DNA of 64,000 bases from Nostoc mirabile CHAB5784 (GTDB lineage Bacteria; Cyanobacteriota; Cyanobacteriia; Cyanobacteriales; Nostocaceae), in NCBI RefSeq assembly GCF_020829645.1, contig NZ_JAIVFS010000031.1:1-64000 (forward strand). Reading direction: 5' to 3'. Both the position numbers and the translations under genes were made by a program. Positions 60,371-64,000 of the stretch are shown here, piece after piece; position 1 is the first letter of the stretch, and each line of letters opens with the position of its first letter. Below the pieces are notes generated by a model, which was not told the DNA's origin, made no database searches, and was given only the letters and a program-made list of their open reading frames with translations.

Positions 60371-61279
60371 ATGTCCACTCAACCCACAATCCAAAGCATA
60401 TACACCGATGGTGCTTGCACCGGAAATCCTGGCCCTGGCGGTTGGGGAGTTGTCGTCTATTTTAGCGATGGTTCAATCCACGAAATGGGCGATGCATCCC
60501 CTCATACCACTAATAATAAAATGGAAATGCAAGCTGCGATCGCAGCCCTCCAATTCCTGCAAACATCTCAACAAACCCAACCCATCATCCTTCATACCGA
60601 TAGCGAATACCTAATTAACTGCGTTACCAAGTGGGTGAAAGGATGGAAAAAGAAAGGCTGGAAAAAGTCAGATGGTAAACCCGTCCAAAATCAAGAGCTT
60701 TTGGAAACTCTTGATGAACTCAATACCCAACAGGTAAAATGGCAACACGTTAGGGGACATTCTGGTAACATAGGTAACGAACGTTGTGATGCGATCGCTC
60801 GCACATACGCCAGTGGTAAAATTCCTTCGCTACAACAATTAACTCCTGCAAATTTTTATAAATCTTTACCTTCCACAAATGACCTAAATGTAGCAAAAGT
60901 AGCTGATTATGAAAAAAACTCTCGAATAATTAACCAAAGTCCGCAAGAAATCAGTACTTCTGCACCAGAAATAACCGTTATGGAACCATCTACTGGGCCA
61001 ACTGCGGCCGCAACCGATGAAAAACCGCCAGAAATGAGGGTTTCGCAACTCCGCAGCTTGGTCGAAACTCTGCGTATCGCTGACGAAATTTCAGAAAAAG
61101 GCTACTTAATCACCAGTTCTGAGTTAGCAGACTTGATGGATGTCCACGCCAGCGCTGTTACCAGTCGGGGAGATCAATGGCGCTGGCGAAACTGGATAGT
61201 GTCACGGGTACGCCGTGAAGGAAATCAAATTCTTTGGGAACTGGAACGCGGGGATCAAGTAGGAGGTGAAGAGGAGTAG
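60371..61279 (+). CDS. rnhA: Ribonuclease HI with C-terminal extension
   Basis: 302 residues from the ATG at 60371; the frame opens upstream only at a TTG. The catalytic domain covers residues about 8-150 with the four acidic residues: Asp in YTDGACTGNPGPGGWG, Glu in NNKMEMQAAIAAL, Asp in LHTDSEYLINCV and Asp near NERCDAIARTYA. VRGHSGNIG holds the catalytic His. The enzyme removes the RNA strand of RNA-DNA hybrids. About 150 extra C-terminal residues (low-complexity linker, then ELADLMDVHASAVTSRGDQW, RWRNWIVSRV) form a second, HTH-like domain. Similar extensions are known in cyanobacterial RNase HI. Confidence 0.93.
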   Translation: MSTQPTIQSIYTDGACTGNPGPGGWGVVVYFSDGSIHEMGDASPHTTNNKMEMQAAIAALQFLQTSQQTQPIILHTDSEYLINCVTKWVKGWKKKGWKKSDGKPVQNQELLETLDELNTQQVKWQHVRGHSGNIGNERCDAIARTYASGKIPSLQQLTPANFYKSLPSTNDLNVAKVADYEKNSRIINQSPQEISTSAPEITVMEPSTGPTAAATDEKPPEMRVSQLRSLVETLRIADEISEKGYLITSSELADLMDVHASAVTSRGDQWRWRNWIVSRVRREGNQILWELERGDQVGGEEE

Positions 61280-61352
61280 GGAGTAGGGAATAGGGAATAG
61301 GGAATAGGGAGTAGGGAATAGGGAATTTCGCTCACTCACCACTCACCACTCA
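61276..61352. repeat. GGGAATA and CACCACT heptamer arrays
   Basis: About six GGGAATA/GGGAGTA units (61279-61325) are followed by three CACCACT units between the convergent RNase HI and cruG-type genes. Confidence 0.75.
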
Positions 61353-61359
61353 CCACTCC

Positions 61360-62598
61360 CTACTCCCCCTCTTTTGCACTATACTTGCGTCCCCGCCACT
61401 CGCGTGGCTTGCGGAACGCAGATAAGAAGATTCGCAGTACAGCTAAGGGATCAGCCAAAGGGGAAAGCCAGAATAACCAGCCGCCTTTTGCGCTTTTGCG
61501 ATCGTAAGAAGGTGCGATCGCAATTAGCATAGCAAAGCGAATTACCACCAAGAATAAATTTAGTCCTAGCAGAAGGAGTGGGGGAGTAGGTAGAGACGCG
61601 ATTAATCGCGTCTGTAGCGAGTACGAAAGTGGGGGAGAAATCAACAAAAAAGTAAGGATTATTAAAAGGGGTAGACCTTGAACAGATGTGAGTAGCCATA
61701 AATCTCCCCACAACTGCGAACGAGAAGTTGCGTCTTTGAGGTCGAGGCTCCGCCCCCACTCCTTCCACGTCTCCATCGCCCCTTCATACATCCTTACTTT
61801 CAGCACCTTTGCGCCATCTAAAAAGCCCACCTTATACCCTTGAACAGCAATATTTCGTGCCAAAGTGACATCATCACAAAAAGAACCACTCGCACTGCTA
61901 TAGCCACCCACAGCAGCTAAAACGGAGCGACGACACAAAAAACACTGCCCATTTGCCATCACCCGTTCTGGCTGCTCTGTATTGATCCCAGCCGGGTCAA
62001 ATCGGTAAAGCAAAGTCATCAACAAAGCCGGTTGTAGCCAGCACTCTCCCGGATATTTGAGGATGAACTGGGGTGAAAGGGAAACGAGGTCATACCCCTG
62101 TGCTTCGGCTGTCTTCACCAAACCAGCAACCAAACCAGGATGCGGTTGAATATCAGCATCCAGCCCTAAAAACCACTGACTACGCTCAGAGCTAAATAGA
62201 AAACCGTTATGCAACGCCCAAGGACGCCCCACCCAACCAGAAGGTAAGGGGTCATCTGTCATCACGCGAAAGCGCGGATCTTTCTGCTGTGTCGCTTTTA
62301 CCAAGTCGGGCGTACCATCAGCAGACTTGCTGTCTACAACAATAATTTCCCTAACTTCGTAGCTTTGATGACTTAAACCAGCTAACAATGGGCTAATGCG
62401 AAGCGCCTCGTTCAGCGTGGGAACGACGACGCTAACCTTACCCAAAAGCTCCAGTGTCGGCTGTTGCGGTTCTATTGGAGGAAGGCGTCTTGGCCCCTTT
62501 AGCAGGCGCGAAAACAGAATTGCCGTTGCTGGTACTTGGATAAGTAGCAATAAAAGTGAGATGGTGCTTTCTACTATCAAAGCGTTGTCATTAGTCAT
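61360..62598 (-). CDS. cruG: Carotenoid 2'-O-glycosyltransferase-like GT2 protein (CruG)
   Basis: 412 residues. One N-terminal membrane helix (ISLLLLLIQVPATAILFSRL) precedes a GT2 domain with VSVVVPTLNEALRISPLLAG, DSKSADGTPDLV, the DxD-like WFLGLDADIQPHPGLV and SGSFCDDVTLARNI. Three helices follow from about residue 300. CruG glycosylates the 2'-hydroxyl of myxol-type carotenoids; the assignment rests on the neighbouring cruF-type gene. The palindrome AGACGCGATTAATCGCGTCT lies in frame at 61591-61610 and adds LQTRLIASL to a loop between helices. It is 443 bp downstream of cruF on the same strand. Confidence 0.82.
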   Translation of the reverse strand: MTNDNALIVESTISLLLLLIQVPATAILFSRLLKGPRRLPPIEPQQPTLELLGKVSVVVPTLNEALRISPLLAGLSHQSYEVREIIVVDSKSADGTPDLVKATQQKDPRFRVMTDDPLPSGWVGRPWALHNGFLFSSERSQWFLGLDADIQPHPGLVAGLVKTAEAQGYDLVSLSPQFILKYPGECWLQPALLMTLLYRFDPAGINTEQPERVMANGQCFLCRRSVLAAVGGYSSASGSFCDDVTLARNIAVQGYKVGFLDGAKVLKVRMYEGAMETWKEWGRSLDLKDATSRSQLWGDLWLLTSVQGLPLLIILTFLLISPPLSYSLQTRLIASLPTPPLLLLGLNLFLVVIRFAMLIAIAPSYDRKSAKGGWLFWLSPLADPLAVLRIFLSAFRKPREWRGRKYSAKEGE

Positions 62599-63031
62599 TA
62601 GTCATTAGTCATTGGTCATTAGTCACTTGTACTGAGCGAAGCCGAAGTATTAGTCAAAATAATTCGTAATTTATAATTCGTAATTCGTAATTATTACCCC
62701 ACGACTGAAGTCGGGGGCCTAATTGAGGAATAAATTTATTTGTCTCCATAAAATGTTAGTTAGTTGCTCTGTACCTTTAATTACGAATTACGAATTACGA
62801 ATTAGTAATTATTTGGTCATTAGTCATTAGTCACTTGTACTGAGCGTTCGCGTAGCGTCTCGTAGAGAAGCCGAAGTATTAGTCATTAGTCATTGGGCAT
62901 TGGGAAAGAGGAGGCAGTTCTTGCTGGAGCCAGAAGGCAGAAGTTCTAAAATGTTTGAATTTTGAATTTTGAATTTTGAATTGATTTCTCCCCCCACTCC
63001 CCACTCCCCACTCCCCACTCCCCACTCCCTA
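62599..63031. repeat. Heptamer-rich intergenic region
   Basis: Four kinds of 7-bp arrays fill the gap between cruF and cruG: TCATTAG (62589-62620 and 62816-62830), TTCGTAA (62661-62690), TTACGAA (62778-62803) and CCCCACT (62993-63028). No gene is seen. Confidence 0.75.
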
Positions 63032-63041
63032 ATTTATTGAC

Positions 63042-63953
63042 TTATTTCAAGGCAACTTTAACGCTTCTTGCCACCGAGACTTCCTTGCTTGCTGGTTCAA
63101 CAGCAACTGGAGTGGGTGTGGTTGAACTGCTTAACCACAGCGCCACAGCAGGAGTCACACCAAAGAATAAGCCAAGCAACACAGGGATGGAGAATCCAGC
63201 GGCCAAGCTTAGTCCGGCGGCGAAGGCAAAGTTAGTTAAATAAACGACTAAGGGTAGATTTAGTTGCGATCGCTCTAATTTAATCGAAGCGTTTCTCCAC
63301 AACAATCCTGCCACAGTCATAAACAGGGCACTAGTGCCAAACCAACCTGCATAGTTCTGGTAAGGTGTGCCAAAGAAAGCTCCTGGGTGTTCCCAATACC
63401 AAAAAGGTAGAGAAGTTTGACTCATCGCTGGCTCAAGGGCAAAATCCCAGCAAGTGAAGAGTAAAGCACCAACGGCTATAGCCGCAATATGGCGTCCCAA
63501 ACTGGGTTTTTGTGCCACTTTTAAACCAGTTCTCGCAATTAAATAAGAGGACAGCCCAACATAGAACCAAGATAAAGGAATTGTGAAAGGAACTAGCCCC
63601 GCAATCTTATAACCTAAGCCACTCAAGTAGCTATAATCACCAAATGGAAAACCTGTGCTGGTTCCCAGTAGTTCACTCCCCAAGGAGATAAACATAGCCG
63701 GCAGCATAAATGCTAGCCAAGTTCGCAATCCCAGCGTCCGGTAGGCATAAATAGAGACAGCTATTGTCCCCAAGATGATATCAACTACACCGCCACCTGC
63801 CATACTTAACTGTACGGCAGTTTCTCCAACCTGCGATAAGTTGAAAATTATTTCGGCATTAGGTACGACCAGTAGCATCCCTACCAGTCCAAAGGCTTTT
63901 GACACGATATGACCAATGAGGCATACGCCTTCAGCAATAACAAGTTGTCTCAT
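63042..63953 (-). CDS. cruF: Carotenoid 1',2'-hydratase-type protein (CruF)
   Basis: 303 residues with about seven or eight membrane helices (LGTIAVSIYAYRTLGLRTWL, FMLPAMFISLGSELLGTSTG, PLSWFYVGLSSYLIARTGL, AIAVGALLFTCWDFALEPAM). FPFGDYSYLSGLGYKI and WYWEHPGAFFGTPYQNYAGW are the conserved loops of the CruF/CrtC-like carotenoid hydratase family. The reaction adds water at C-1' of a psi end group, providing the hydroxyl of myxol. With the cruG-type gene downstream this indicates myxoxanthophyll synthesis in membranes. The last 25 residues are Thr/Val-rich. Confidence 0.87.
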   Translation of the reverse strand: MRQLVIAEGVCLIGHIVSKAFGLVGMLLVVPNAEIIFNLSQVGETAVQLSMAGGGVVDIILGTIAVSIYAYRTLGLRTWLAFMLPAMFISLGSELLGTSTGFPFGDYSYLSGLGYKIAGLVPFTIPLSWFYVGLSSYLIARTGLKVAQKPSLGRHIAAIAVGALLFTCWDFALEPAMSQTSLPFWYWEHPGAFFGTPYQNYAGWFGTSALFMTVAGLLWRNASIKLERSQLNLPLVVYLTNFAFAAGLSLAAGFSIPVLLGLFFGVTPAVALWLSSSTTPTPVAVEPASKEVSVARSVKVALK

Positions 63954-64000
63954 GATAATTCCTTAACAAGATGTGACACGCGGCTACTCGGCTGCTAACA

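Overview
The window looks like chromosomal DNA from a filamentous, probably heterocystous, Nostoc-type cyanobacterium. The evidence is the frequent HIP1 octamer GCGATCGC, many 7-bp tandem repeats (STRRs), a neighbouring cruF/cruG-type carotenoid pair, an SLH-OprB iron-uptake-type porin, CHASE2 and multi-PAS/GAF signalling proteins, and a fused cbiG-cobJ gene. Intergenic DNA is unusually rich in hairpins, tandem arrays and small inverted-repeat elements, several of them nested and some with recognisable target duplications.

Layout. 0-2 kb: a truncated type I methylase (hsdM) remnant, repeats and a tRNA-Val(GAC). 2-4 kb: a cobalamin riboswitch ahead of a DUF1636 protein and cobK. 4-10.5 kb: a BMP-family lipoprotein, two polysaccharide glycosyltransferases, an acyl/oxalyl-CoA ligase-like enzyme and a coiled-coil protein. 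10.6-13 kb: a compact restriction-modification system (m4C methylase, BglII-like endonuclease, controller protein). Palindromic controller boxes sit in both promoters, and the endonuclease appears to start at a non-AUG codon. 13.1-14.9 kb: cbiG-cobJ. 15-21 kb: a 63-bp tandem array and a 1629-residue hybrid kinase overlapping a small HTH gene. 21-29 kb: nested mobile elements, a frameshifted cupin, a PlsY/PEP-synthase-like fusion, a tiny membrane protein, two tandem D-2-hydroxyacid dehydrogenases and an acetyltransferase.

29-53 kb is an organosulfur region. ssuDCB lie on the minus strand. On the plus strand are an AprA-like flavoprotein with a two-cluster ferredoxin, two amidohydrolases and six SsuA-type binding proteins, one of them a pseudogene. 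Remnants of a TauD-type dioxygenase and a DszC/SfnC-type monooxygenase are also present. A 34-bp operator-like inverted repeat of identical geometry (AAACYAC-N20-GTRGTTT) lies upstream of ssuD and twice in the porin/flavoprotein divergent gap. I infer from this that the transporter/monooxygenase, flavoprotein and perhaps porin genes share one regulator.

53-56 kb is decayed: a frameshifted hybrid kinase cut off by a TnpB remnant, then a 552-bp inverted-repeat element that carries a 21-bp minisatellite and a second element. 56-64 kb holds a CHASE2 Ser/Thr kinase, a membrane protein of unknown function, RNase HI with a C-terminal extension, and the cruG/cruF-type myxoxanthophyll genes.

All calls come from reading the sequence and remembered family features; no database search was run.
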